A stretch of 64,000 bases of DNA. It comes from Rhodococcus sp040643435. Its GTDB lineage: Bacteria > Actinomycetota > Actinomycetes > Mycobacteriales > Mycobacteriaceae. Where the stretch lies: NCBI RefSeq assembly GCF_040643435.1, contig NZ_JBEYUH010000002.1, forward strand, positions 62,001 through 126,000, in the 5' to 3' direction. The notes beneath the pieces were generated by a model, which worked only from the letters and a program-made list of their open reading frames with translations, ran no database searches and was not told the origin of the DNA. Both the position numbers and the translations under genes were made by a program. Positions 55,090 to 63,146 of this stretch are shown here, piece by piece. Position 1 is the stretch's first letter; the number at the start of each line of letters is the position of its first letter.

Positions 55090-56016
55090 ATGCTCGAGGA
55101 GAGCACCGAGAAGGCGTTCGAGGACTGCCGGAACCATCTGCTGGCGGTGGCGTATCGGCTGACCGGAAGTATCGCCGACGCCGAGGATGCCGTGCAGGAC
55201 GCCTGGCTGCGACTCGCAGGTGCGGACGTTGCCGCGATCCGCGACCTGCGTGCGTGGCTGACCACCGTCGTGGGCCGGTTGTGTCTCGACAAACTACGTT
55301 CCGCCGCGGTGCGCCGGGAAACCTATGTGGGCCAGTGGCTACCCGAACCGGTCGTGGCACCGCTCGGCTCCGTCTCTCCGCCGGATCCGCTCGACGAGAT
55401 CGTGCAGCACGAGGACAACCGTCTGGCCGCGCTCGTCGTGCTCGACAGCCTGACGCCGGCCCAGCGTGTGGCGTTCGTCCTCCACGATGCGTTCGACGTC
55501 CCGTTCGACGACATCGCCCGCGTCCTCGACATCGCCACCCCCACCGCCCGTCAGTTGGCTTCGCGAGCCCGGCGGGTGGTCTCGTCTGCGCCACCACCGA
55601 GTTCGCCGGACGCACACGAGGAAGCCGTCGGCCGGCTGATCGCCGCGTTCGCGGCCGCAGACCTCGACGCCATCGTCGCAGCGCTTCATCCCGAGGCCCG
55701 AATGATCGGGGATGCCGGAGGCACGACTCGCACGGCACTGAACGTGGTGGTCGGCGCCGAGAAGGTGGCCCGCTTCTTCCTCGGTCTGCTGCGCCTCTAC
55801 GGCACGGAGGAGCTGACGACCTTCGAGCCGGTCCGGGTGAACGGCGAGCTCGGCCTGCTCAATCGGGGACGCCCGGCCGCGGATGACCGGCCGGGGTTCC
55901 CTCCTCGGGTGACCGCCTGGACCGTGCGAGACGGACGGGTGTGGACCGCCTACGATATGGCCAATCCCCAGAAGTTGAGGCGCGGAATACTGCTGTCCGA
56001 CAAAATCTTCGAGTAG
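55090..56016 (+). CDS. ECF41-type RNA polymerase sigma factor (SigJ-like) with SnoaL-like extension
   Basis: 308 aa. Sigma-2 region AEDAVQDAWLRLA, the ECF41 hallmark WLPEP at 83-87 in the linker, sigma-4 region LTPAQRVAFVLHDAFDVPFDDIARVL, then a SnoaL-like C-terminal domain with AYDMANPQKLRRG, a variant of the NPDKL motif. ECF41 sigmas have no separate anti-sigma; the extension regulates them. ATG 55090 has TAACAT 7 bases upstream, leaderless. The neighbouring CMD gene is the expected target. Confidence 0.88.
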   Translation: MLEESTEKAFEDCRNHLLAVAYRLTGSIADAEDAVQDAWLRLAGADVAAIRDLRAWLTTVVGRLCLDKLRSAAVRRETYVGQWLPEPVVAPLGSVSPPDPLDEIVQHEDNRLAALVVLDSLTPAQRVAFVLHDAFDVPFDDIARVLDIATPTARQLASRARRVVSSAPPPSSPDAHEEAVGRLIAAFAAADLDAIVAALHPEARMIGDAGGTTRTALNVVVGAEKVARFFLGLLRLYGTEELTTFEPVRVNGELGLLNRGRPAADDRPGFPPRVTAWTVRDGRVWTAYDMANPQKLRRGILLSDKIFE

Positions 56017-56618
56017 CCGTCGTAGCGGTCGCCGGGGTTGCTCGCCTGCGGCTCGGCCCACGGCACCCGACAGGCGTCCGTACTGAAGCCCTGATCGTGG
56101 ATCCCCAGCGCCGAGTTCATGCGTGCGCGCAGGTTCTCGAGTGCGATCTGATAGGTGAGTTCGACGACGCCCGCCGCTCCGAAGCGACGCTCGAGATCGG
56201 CGACCTGCTCATCGGTGACGGCCGTCGCCACGTCGCCGGTCATCGCGTCCGCGTACGCGATTGCCGCCTTCTCGTCGTCGCTGTAGAGATCGGAGGTCTC
56301 GAACTCGGCGATATGGGCGAGGCGTTCGGTGTCGAGCCCGTCCAACCGTTGCAGCATCGTCCCGAAATCGATGCACCACGAACATCCGACGGTCCAGGCG
56401 ACGCGATACACCGCGATCTCCCGGACCGCCGCGGGCAGGACGGTGGACGCGCGTTGGGCGAGCATCTCGTGGAGTCCGCTCGCACGCATGAGTCCGGGAT
56501 GATGCGCGGACACGGCGAAGGGTTCGGGCACCGAACCGAACCTTCGGCGGGCCAGCGCATACATCGCACGGGTCGACAGACCCGCATGGTCGGGAGCGAC
56601 GGCTTCGAGTCGTGCCAT
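55950..56618 (-). CDS. carboxymuconolactone decarboxylase/AhpD-like protein (ECF41 partner)
   Basis: 222 aa, with the CxxC pair C79-SW-C82 in the AhpD helix (VGCSWCIDFG). Usual target type of ECF41 sigmas (COE group). ATG 56618 has GAAGGA upstream. An ECF41-like promoter lies upstream at 56681-56707. Its 3' end overlaps the sigma gene's 3' end on the other strand by 67 bases. Confidence 0.87.
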   Translation of the reverse strand: MARLEAVAPDHAGLSTRAMYALARRRFGSVPEPFAVSAHHPGLMRASGLHEMLAQRASTVLPAAVREIAVYRVAWTVGCSWCIDFGTMLQRLDGLDTERLAHIAEFETSDLYSDDEKAAIAYADAMTGDVATAVTDEQVADLERRFGAAGVVELTYQIALENLRARMNSALGIHDQGFSTDACRVPWAEPQASNPGDRYDGYSKILSDSSIPRLNFWGLAIS

Positions 56619-56680
56619 TGCAGTTCCTTCCGGTGAGGCCGACGGAATCTCCGCCGGATCCGAGGTGGTCACATCGGATA

Positions 56681-56707
56681 GACGAGGCAGGCCGCACGAA
56701 TGTGACC
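56681..56707 (-). promoter_or_regulatory. ECF41-type promoter of the CMD gene
   Basis: On the minus strand GGTCACA (56707-56701) is followed after exactly 16 bases by CGTC (56684-56681). The known ECF41 promoter is TGTCACA, 16 bases, CGTC. The first base differs. It lies about 63 bases before the CMD ATG. Confidence 0.75.
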
Positions 56708-56729
56708 GCGCGGGCGCTACGCTGCAGGA

Positions 56730-57923
56730 ATGGTTGATTCGACGACTTCGGGACGAGTTCGTACGGTCTGTCGGCTACGACCGTTCGCCTCCACGATCTT
56801 CGCCGAGATGACCGAACTCGCCGTTCGGCACGGCGCGATCAATCTCGGACAGGGCTTTCCCGACATCGACGGGCCGCCCGCCATGCTCGAGATCGCTCGT
56901 CGCGCCATCGCCGAGGGAGTCAACCAGTACCCACCGGGGTCGGGCATGCCCGTGCTGCGCGAAGCCGTCGCCGCCGATCGCGCCGCGCGCTACGGTCTCC
57001 GGTACGACCCCGAGTCCGAAGTGCTCGTCACGGTCGGCGCCACCGAAGCGATCAGCGCCGCGATCCTCGGGCTCGTGGAGCCCGGTGACGAGGTGTTGCT
57101 CACGGAGCCGTACTACGACTCGTATGCCGCGTCGGTCGCGCTTGCGGGCGCGACCCGGCGCACCGTGCCGCTCACCCGTTCGGGGAGTGGGTTCGTGCTC
57201 GACGTCGATGCCCTGCGCGCGGGCGTCACGGCCCGCACCCGCATGCTGGTCGTCAACAGTCCCCATAATCCCACCGGCACCGTCTACGACTCCGAATCGC
57301 TGACGGCGCTCGCCGAGTTGGCCTGCGAACACGATCTCCTCGTGTTGTCGGACGAGGTGTACGAGCACCTGGTCTTCGACGGCCGCACGCACATCCCGCT
57401 GGCGTCGTTGCCGGGCATGGCCGACCGGACGATCACGGTGTCGAGCGCTGCCAAGACGTTCAACGTCACCGGCTGGAAGATCGGGTGGGCGATCGGCCCC
57501 CGCGAACTGATCGACGGAGTGCGCGCTGCCAAGCAGTTCATGACATTCGTCGGTGGTGCCCCCTTCCAGCCGGCGGTCGCGCACGCTCTGATGCACGAAC
57601 AGGATTGGATTGCGTCGATGCGCGACGACCTGCAGCGCAAGCGAACGCTCCTCTCGCACGCCCTCGCCGACACCGGAATGAAGGTATTCGACTCTGCCGG
57701 AACATATTTCGTATGTGCCGATCTCACTCCGCTCGGCCGGTCGGATGCTGTCGCCTTCTGCCGGGAACTCCCTGGACGGATCGGCGTCGCAGCGGTGCCG
57801 GTGAGCGTATTCGTCGACGACACCGCATCGTGGAACCATCTGGTTCGGTTCGCATTCTGCAAACGCGACGACGTCCTTACCGAGGCGGCCGCGCGGTTGA
57901 ACGGATTACAGGGGGCCCGCTAG
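56730..57923 (+). CDS. dapC: class I/II PLP aminotransferase, DapC-like
   Basis: 397 aa: INLGQGFPDIDGPPAML, QYPPGSGMPVLREAVA, VVNSPHNPTGTVYD and the PLP lysine in VSSAAKTFNVTGWKIGW. Matches the Rv0858c group annotated as N-succinyl-diaminopimelate aminotransferase (lysine and cell-wall DAP pathway), but near relatives act on kynurenine or methionine. TACGCT ends 6 bases before the ATG, leaderless. The AraC gene follows the stop without a gap. Confidence 0.85.
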   Translation: MVDSTTSGRVRTVCRLRPFASTIFAEMTELAVRHGAINLGQGFPDIDGPPAMLEIARRAIAEGVNQYPPGSGMPVLREAVAADRAARYGLRYDPESEVLVTVGATEAISAAILGLVEPGDEVLLTEPYYDSYAASVALAGATRRTVPLTRSGSGFVLDVDALRAGVTARTRMLVVNSPHNPTGTVYDSESLTALAELACEHDLLVLSDEVYEHLVFDGRTHIPLASLPGMADRTITVSSAAKTFNVTGWKIGWAIGPRELIDGVRAAKQFMTFVGGAPFQPAVAHALMHEQDWIASMRDDLQRKRTLLSHALADTGMKVFDSAGTYFVCADLTPLGRSDAVAFCRELPGRIGVAAVPVSVFVDDTASWNHLVRFAFCKRDDVLTEAAARLNGLQGAR

Positions 57924-58928
57924 ATGTTGCGACCGACCATTCCGTCCGACTTCGTTTCGCGAGCCGTACGAGTGGGAGCCGAAGAGGGCATCGATCTGCA
58001 GCCCGCCCTCGATGCGGCGCGCATCAGCCGCGCCGTGCTCGCCCATCCTCACGCACGGCTCACACCCGCACAGGTCAGCCGCTTCACCCAGGTGGTCTGG
58101 CAGATCACCGACGACGAGCTGTTCGGGATCGCACCGGCACCCGTGCCTCGGGGCACCTTCCGCGTGATGTGCCTGACGCTCATCCACCGCCCCGATCTCG
58201 ATCGCGCACTGCAACGGATGATCGAGGTGAACCACGTCATTCGGTCGCTGCCGCAACTGAGTCTCACCCCAGGTGAGCACACCACTCACCTGGACGTGGC
58301 ACTGCCGGACGTCGTCGACGACAAGACCCGCGTGGTGGTGGATTTCCTTCTGATGCTGCTGCATCGTTTCGCCGCGTGGCTCGTGGGGGGACGCGTGCCC
58401 CTCGAATCGGTGTTCCTGCCGTACACCGAGCCCGATCCCGTGCTGGCCCGTAGCTACGACGCGATCTTCGGGGTGCCGGTGACGTTCGGCGCGGGACGCG
58501 CGGCACTCGAGATCGACAACGCCGCATTGAAATCCCCGCTCGTGCAGACCGAGGAGTCACTCGAGGAGTACCTGCGAGATTCTCCGAATCTTATTCTTTC
58601 CGAACGTGATTACGAATCCACGGTGTCGGCGCAGGTGCGCCGGATCTTCGAATCCGGCATCGAAGGACGAACCGCGACGGCAGAAGACATCGCAAGCAGG
58701 CTCGCGGTGAGCCCGCCCCATCTACGGCGCCTGCTCCGCCAGGAGGGGACGTCTCTCGGACAGTTGCGCGAAGAGGTGCTCCGCGACCTCGCGATCGCGG
58801 GTCTCCGGCGCGGTGAGGCCGTCGAAGATATTTCCTCCCGTCTCGGATTCTCCGAGCCGAGTGCCTTCCGCCGGGCGTTCAAGAGGTGGACGGGCAACAC
58901 CCCGCGCGCCTACCGCGCACACCGCTGA
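57924..58928 (+). CDS. AraC family regulator with OruR-type N-terminal domain
   Basis: 334 aa. C-terminal double helix-turn-helix (about 245-330): TAEDIASRLAVSPPHLRRLLRQEG and VEDISSRLGFSEPSAFRRAFKRWTG. N-terminal Arabinose_bd-like ligand domain typical of OruR/ArgR-type AraC proteins. The ATG directly follows the dapC stop (TAGATG), suggesting coupling. Effector unknown. Confidence 0.88.
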   Translation: MLRPTIPSDFVSRAVRVGAEEGIDLQPALDAARISRAVLAHPHARLTPAQVSRFTQVVWQITDDELFGIAPAPVPRGTFRVMCLTLIHRPDLDRALQRMIEVNHVIRSLPQLSLTPGEHTTHLDVALPDVVDDKTRVVVDFLLMLLHRFAAWLVGGRVPLESVFLPYTEPDPVLARSYDAIFGVPVTFGAGRAALEIDNAALKSPLVQTEESLEEYLRDSPNLILSERDYESTVSAQVRRIFESGIEGRTATAEDIASRLAVSPPHLRRLLRQEGTSLGQLREEVLRDLAIAGLRRGEAVEDISSRLGFSEPSAFRRAFKRWTGNTPRAYRAHR

Positions 58929-59129
58929 CACTGCCCACCGGCAACGCTGACACTGCCCGCAGCGGGGCGGGATACCCGCTCTTACACGCCCCGAAACCCG
59001 ATTCGACCAGCAGTTTTCTCCGGGCGCCGGCGTGTGGGGACATACCACCTGGCGGCTTGCATTCGTGCATTTTCAATGGGACCGTCGGAAGCGACCGTCA
59101 TCGAATTTCGAGAGGGTGATCTCAGAGCT

Positions 59130-60020
59130 ATGCGTACGATCGTTCACGACGACTATCCGACTCGGGGTCGCGCCACGTGCGAGTGCGTCGAGAGGAAAGA
59201 CCCTGCGGTCTGGGGGCCGGCCACCGGCGGCCCGCTCAGCGCGGAAGCCGTGGCCGAGTACGACCGACGCGGGTTCCACACCGCCGAAGGGCTTCTCGCA
59301 GCACACGACGTCGGGAACCTTCTGGAGGAGACCTCACGGCTCGGCCGAGAACTCGGCGACGACGACCGCGTTGTCCGCGAACAGGGCAGTGGCGACGTCA
59401 GATCGGTCTTCGACGTGCACCGCCTCAGCGGTCTCGTGGACTCGATCATCCGCAGGCCCGAGATCGTCGGAATGGCACGACAACTGCTGGGATCCGATGT
59501 GTACGTCCATCAGTCGCGGCTCAACGTCAAGCCCGGCTTCCGGGGCGGGCCGTTCTACTGGCATTCGGACTTCGAGACGTGGCACGCTGAAGACGGCATG
59601 CCCAAGCCGCGCGCTCTGAGTATCTCGATCGCCCTCACCGAGAACTTCGGTTACAACGGCGGTTTGATGATCATGCCGGGCTCGCACAAGACGTATGTCT
59701 CGTGTGCCGGCGAAACCCCCGACGACTACTACCGCGAGTCGCTGGTCACCCATGTCCCGCCCACCGGTTCACCCGACGAGGACACCCTCACCCACCTGGC
59801 CGCCGAGCACGGCATCGCCACCTTCACCGGTCCCGCCGGATCGGCGACGGTCTTCGATTCGAACTGCATGCACGGCTCGAACGGCAATATCACCCCGTTC
59901 CCGCGCTCGAATCTGTTCGTCGTGTTCAACAGCGTCGAGAACACGCTCGTCGAACCCTTCGCCGCGTCGAAGCCGCGTCCGTCCTATCTCGGCAGCCGCG
60001 ACTTCACTCCGCTGCGCTGA
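59130..60020 (+). CDS. ectD: ectoine hydroxylase
   Basis: 296-aa Fe(II)/2-oxoglutarate dioxygenase. Iron ligands H145, D147 (FYWHSDFETWHAEDGMP) and H248 (NCMHGSNGNITPFPRSN); positions almost equal to those of characterised EctD (H146, D148, H248). Converts ectoine to 5-hydroxyectoine for osmo- and heat protection. ATG 59130 gives the normal length (about 297). No ectABC genes are in this window, so the substrate must be made elsewhere or imported. Confidence 0.92.
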   Translation: MRTIVHDDYPTRGRATCECVERKDPAVWGPATGGPLSAEAVAEYDRRGFHTAEGLLAAHDVGNLLEETSRLGRELGDDDRVVREQGSGDVRSVFDVHRLSGLVDSIIRRPEIVGMARQLLGSDVYVHQSRLNVKPGFRGGPFYWHSDFETWHAEDGMPKPRALSISIALTENFGYNGGLMIMPGSHKTYVSCAGETPDDYYRESLVTHVPPTGSPDEDTLTHLAAEHGIATFTGPAGSATVFDSNCMHGSNGNITPFPRSNLFVVFNSVENTLVEPFAASKPRPSYLGSRDFTPLR

Positions 60021-60026
60021 ACAGAC

Positions 60027-60080
60027 CCGGCCTGCTCGGCCGGGGGACAGTCCATCCCGTCCCTCGCCCGAGCAGGCCGG
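60027..60080. terminator. bidirectional hairpin terminator
   Basis: 13-bp perfect arms CCGGCCTGCTCGG / CCGAGCAGGCCGG (60027-60039, 60068-60080) with a 28-base loop between ectD and the convergent aroG. Confidence 0.75.
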
Positions 60081-60089
60081 ATACAGCCT

Positions 60090-61172
60090 TCAGCTACGAC
60101 GCGCCCGCACGGCCTGTGCGAGGCGATCGAGCTGAGCCGAAGTGGTGGACCAGTCGATGCACGCATCGGTGATCGACTTGCCGTAGTCGAGCTTGTCGGC
60201 CTCACCGAGCGTCAGATCCTGGCGGCCCGCCTCGATGAAGCTCTCGAGCATCAGTCCGACGATGCCCTTCTCACCGGCCTCGATCCGCTCGGCGACATCG
60301 GTGACGACGTCGACCTGCTTGTTGTGGTCCTTACGGCTGTTGCCGTGGCTGGCGTCGATGACGACCCGCTCGGGCAGGCCTGCCTTGCGCAGTCGCGCCA
60401 TCGTGTCGGCCACAGTCTCGGCGTCGTAGTTCGGGCCGGCGCTGCCACCGCGCAGGATGACGTGGCAGTCGGGGTTGCCCACGGTCTCGATCAGCGCGGC
60501 CTGGCCGTCGAGGTCGGTGCCGGGGAAGACATGGCTGGCCGCCGCGGCCCGGGTACCGTCCACTGCGACCTGCACGTCGCCTTCGGTCGAGTTCTTGATA
60601 CCGACGGGCATGGACAATGCGCTGCACAGCTGGCGATGCACCTGGCTCGCGGCGGTGCGTGCGCCGATGGCACCGTAGGTGACCAGGTCTGCGTAGTACT
60701 GCGGCAGGATCGGGTCGAGGAACTCGCAACCGACGGGAAGACCGAGCCCGGAGACGTCGAGCAGCAGCTTACGGCCGATGCGCAGGCCGGTGTTGATGTC
60801 GAAGGTGCCGTCGAGGTGCGGGTCGTTGAGCAGGCCCTTCCACCCGAGTGTGGTGCGCGGCTTCTCGAAGTACACCCGCATCACGACGTGCAGGTCGTCG
60901 CGCAGTTCCTCGGCCTTGGCTGCCAGACGGCGCGCGTAGTCCATGGCGGCGGCGGGGTCGTGCACAGAGCAGGGACCGACGACGACGACGAGACGGTCAT
61001 CGGTGCCGTTCAGGATGTCGACAGTGCCGGCACGGCCCGAGCGGACGGTAGCTGCGACGACGGCATCGGGTGCGTATTCTGCGCGGATCTCGGACGGCGC
61101 GACGAGAGGACTGACCTTGACTGTGCGCTGTTCGTCGAGATTCGACGTGGAGATTCCGGTGGTGGTGCTCAT
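60090..61172 (-). CDS. aroG: 3-deoxy-7-phosphoheptulonate synthase, class I
   Basis: 360 aa. First step of the shikimate pathway (PEP plus erythrose-4-phosphate). Motifs: VVVGPCSVHDPAAAMDYA, MRVYFEKPRTTLGWKG, GCEFLDPILPQYYADLV and VIDASHGNSRKDH. Single gene, no linked pathway gene. A leader peptide with Tyr-Phe-Trp-Phe and a hairpin lie upstream, implying attenuation by aromatic amino acid supply. Confidence 0.95.
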   Translation of the reverse strand: MSTTTGISTSNLDEQRTVKVSPLVAPSEIRAEYAPDAVVAATVRSGRAGTVDILNGTDDRLVVVVGPCSVHDPAAAMDYARRLAAKAEELRDDLHVVMRVYFEKPRTTLGWKGLLNDPHLDGTFDINTGLRIGRKLLLDVSGLGLPVGCEFLDPILPQYYADLVTYGAIGARTAASQVHRQLCSALSMPVGIKNSTEGDVQVAVDGTRAAAASHVFPGTDLDGQAALIETVGNPDCHVILRGGSAGPNYDAETVADTMARLRKAGLPERVVIDASHGNSRKDHNKQVDVVTDVAERIEAGEKGIVGLMLESFIEAGRQDLTLGEADKLDYGKSITDACIDWSTTSAQLDRLAQAVRARRS

Positions 61173-61225
61173 CGATGGTTCCTGTTCTCGGTGGTTCGGA
61201 GTCCGACCCGAGAGAACCTGTGATC

Positions 61226-61256
61226 CCTACGAGCCGGTCTTGGTCCGGCTCGTAGG
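61226..61256 (-). terminator. attenuator hairpin before aroG
   Basis: Perfect 12-bp stem CCTACGAGCCGG / CCGGCTCGTAGG with a 7-base loop in the aroG leader, 54 bases before the aroG ATG and just after the leader-peptide stop. No U-tract. Position fits a terminator formed when the leader ribosome does not stall. Confidence 0.7.
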
Positions 61257-61264
61257 TGGAGAAG

Positions 61265-61333
61265 TCAGCGCGCGGTCACGCCGACCGACCCACCCCGGGC
61301 CGGCCTGCTAAACCAAAAATATGCACGCTGCAT
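61265..61333 (-). CDS. aromatic leader peptide of aroG (22 aa)
   Basis: 22-aa ORF beginning MQRAYFWF, i.e. Tyr-Phe-Trp-Phe at residues 5-8, then Arg/Gly-rich to TGA. TACAGT (-10, minus strand 61347-61342) lies 8 bases before its ATG, so the transcript begins at or next to the start codon. It ends 8 bases before the hairpin at 61226-61256. Corynebacterium has a comparable aromatic leader (aroR) before its DAHP synthase aroF. Confidence 0.8.
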   Translation of the reverse strand: MQRAYFWFSRPARGGSVGVTAR

Positions 61334-61533
61334 GGTTGCGGACTGTACCAGCAATACGGACGGCTGTGCCAGCCTGCACCTTCGAATGCGCGACCGATCG
61401 ATCGGCCCCCGAACGAAAAACCTTTCTCGGCAGTCACTTCCGATACGCACGACCGATCTCCGAAATCCTTCCTTCTCCGCCGCCTCCGCCGAAGAGTCCC
61501 CACGCGACGCGCGAGCGTTCTAGTGTTCTCGAG

Positions 61534-61818
61534 GTGAGCACACAGCTCGTCCGCAGTCGCCATATCGCTCGGGTCGTCCGGTGCGCACCGGAGCGGGTCT
61601 ACCGGTTCGCCGCCAACGATTACGGGGTCCTCGATCACGAGGTGACGATGCCGTCCGGCACGAGCGTGTACAACCCCATGCGCGTGCTCCCGCATCCGGA
61701 CGGCGCCGAGTTCGTATTCACCGTTCGCCGGATCGAACAGACCGACGAGGAGTTCGACCGCGACACAGGCATGGTGGAAGAGGACCTCGCGCGACTCGCA
61801 GCGCTCCTCGAGTCGTGA
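61534..61818 (+). CDS. SRPBCC/polyketide-cyclase-like protein, apparently internally shortened
   Basis: 94 aa. N-terminus SRHIARVVRCAPERVYRFAAN joins directly to DYGVLDHEVTMPSGTSVYNPMRV. In usual members of this family about 35-40 residues lie between those two blocks. The reading frame is intact. TAGTGT ends 7 bases before the GTG, leaderless. Ligand and role unknown. Confidence 0.65.
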   Translation: MSTQLVRSRHIARVVRCAPERVYRFAANDYGVLDHEVTMPSGTSVYNPMRVLPHPDGAEFVFTVRRIEQTDEEFDRDTGMVEEDLARLAALLES

Positions 61819-61842
61819 CACTTCAGGAACAGGAGACTGTGC

Positions 61843-62304
61843 ATGGCCCGCAAGATCGCCACGAACACCGCCGTCGGCCTCGACGAACTGCTCGACTTCG
61901 TCCGCCCCCGGCACCGGATGATCCTGATGACGCAGCGCGACGACGGCACACCGCAGGCTTCACCCGTCACCGGCGGCGTGGACGACAGTGGGCGAATCGT
62001 GATCGCCACCTATCCACGGCGCGCCAAGACCCGCAACGCCCGCGTCCGCCCCGAGGTCGGCGTCGTCGTGCTCTCGGACGACTGGAACGACGCGTGGGTG
62101 CAGGTCGACGGAACGGCCGAGGTACTCGACGCCCACGACGACGTCGAACCGTTCGTCGAGTACTTCCGCAACATCGCCGGTGAGCACTCCGACTGGGACG
62201 AGTACCGGCAGGCCATGCGCGATCAGGGCAAGTCGCTGATCCGGATCACGCCGAACAGGTGGGGCCCGGTGGCCACCGGAGGTTTCCCTCCCGAACTGGC
62301 GTGA
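61843..62304 (+). CDS. PPOX-class F420-dependent oxidoreductase
   Basis: 153-aa split-barrel flavin/deazaflavin protein: LMTQRDDGTPQASPVTGGVDD, TYPRRAKTRNARVRPEVGVVVLSDDW and WVQVDGTAEVLD are typical of Rv1155-like F420-binding members. AGGAGA precedes the ATG. Follows the SRPBCC gene by 24 bases, probably the same transcript. Confidence 0.87.
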   Translation: MARKIATNTAVGLDELLDFVRPRHRMILMTQRDDGTPQASPVTGGVDDSGRIVIATYPRRAKTRNARVRPEVGVVVLSDDWNDAWVQVDGTAEVLDAHDDVEPFVEYFRNIAGEHSDWDEYRQAMRDQGKSLIRITPNRWGPVATGGFPPELA

Positions 62305-62331
62305 GAGTGTGCGCTCGGGAGCGAGCAGCCG

Positions 62332-63066
62332 TCATCGTCCGGTCTCGACCACGTGCCCCGCGATCTTGCGCAGCGGCACGTTGCGTTCCTGCGACAGCTT
62401 CCGCAGCAGTACGAACGCTTCGTCGGAGCCCACTTCGAAGCGCTCCATGAGCATGCCCTTGGCCTGCCCGATGACATCACGCGACGCGAGGGCGGTGCGC
62501 AACTGTTCCTCCCGGGAAGAAGCGATCAGCGCGAGGGCGGCGTGAGTGGCCAGGCTCGTCCCCACCTCGACGCTGCGCGCGCCGAACGCTCCGCCGCGAG
62601 AACTGTGCACGTGAAGAACTCCGTGCACCACGTCGGTGAACAGGCACAGCGCCAGAAGGGAGCCGGCACCCGCGGAATTCGCCAGGGAGGCGAAGGCGGG
62701 CCAACGCGCCTCGTGTCTCATATCGGCGACGAGAACGGTTCTTCCGTCCCGCATCGACTGCACGCAGGGTCCCTCACCGGACTCCTGCTGAAGGACGTCG
62801 AGCGCAGTCGGCAGGTGGCCGGTCGCGGCACGGGTATCGAAACCGAGGCCGGACGAGCGCAAGGCGATACCGGCATGCTCGGCCCCCGGAATCAGCTCGA
62901 CGGCCGACGAGGTGATCACGCGCAGAGTGTCCTCGAGACCGGCACATCCGATGCGCATCCTGCGTGCCGCTTCGTCGATCGGACATCGCGACCGCATGTC
63001 GGACACATCTTCGTTCGTCCGAGCTGCGTTGCCCGCCCCTTCGACTGCCACGCCACATAGTTGCAT
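62332..63066 (-). CDS. GAF and ANTAR domain protein
   Basis: 244 aa: GAF sensor domain (about 45-175, ending in VLHVHSSRGGAFGARS) and C-terminal ANTAR RNA-binding domain (ALASRDVIGQAKGMLMERFEVG, then AFVLLRKLSQERNVPLRKIAGHVV). ANTAR proteins act as antiterminators by binding paired hairpins in mRNA leaders; the target RNA is not visible. ATG 63066 has no clear ribosome site; ATG 62996 is an alternative start that would remove 23 residues without touching the domains. Confidence 0.88.
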   Translation of the reverse strand: MQLCGVAVEGAGNAARTNEDVSDMRSRCPIDEAARRMRIGCAGLEDTLRVITSSAVELIPGAEHAGIALRSSGLGFDTRAATGHLPTALDVLQQESGEGPCVQSMRDGRTVLVADMRHEARWPAFASLANSAGAGSLLALCLFTDVVHGVLHVHSSRGGAFGARSVEVGTSLATHAALALIASSREEQLRTALASRDVIGQAKGMLMERFEVGSDEAFVLLRKLSQERNVPLRKIAGHVVETGR

Positions 63067-63146
63067 CGAAGCCGCGCGGAGCCGAAAGGCCCTAGTGGGA
63101 GGAGCACGTAGTACCCGTCACATGGCGAGGGTGCCCGACCGTGCTG

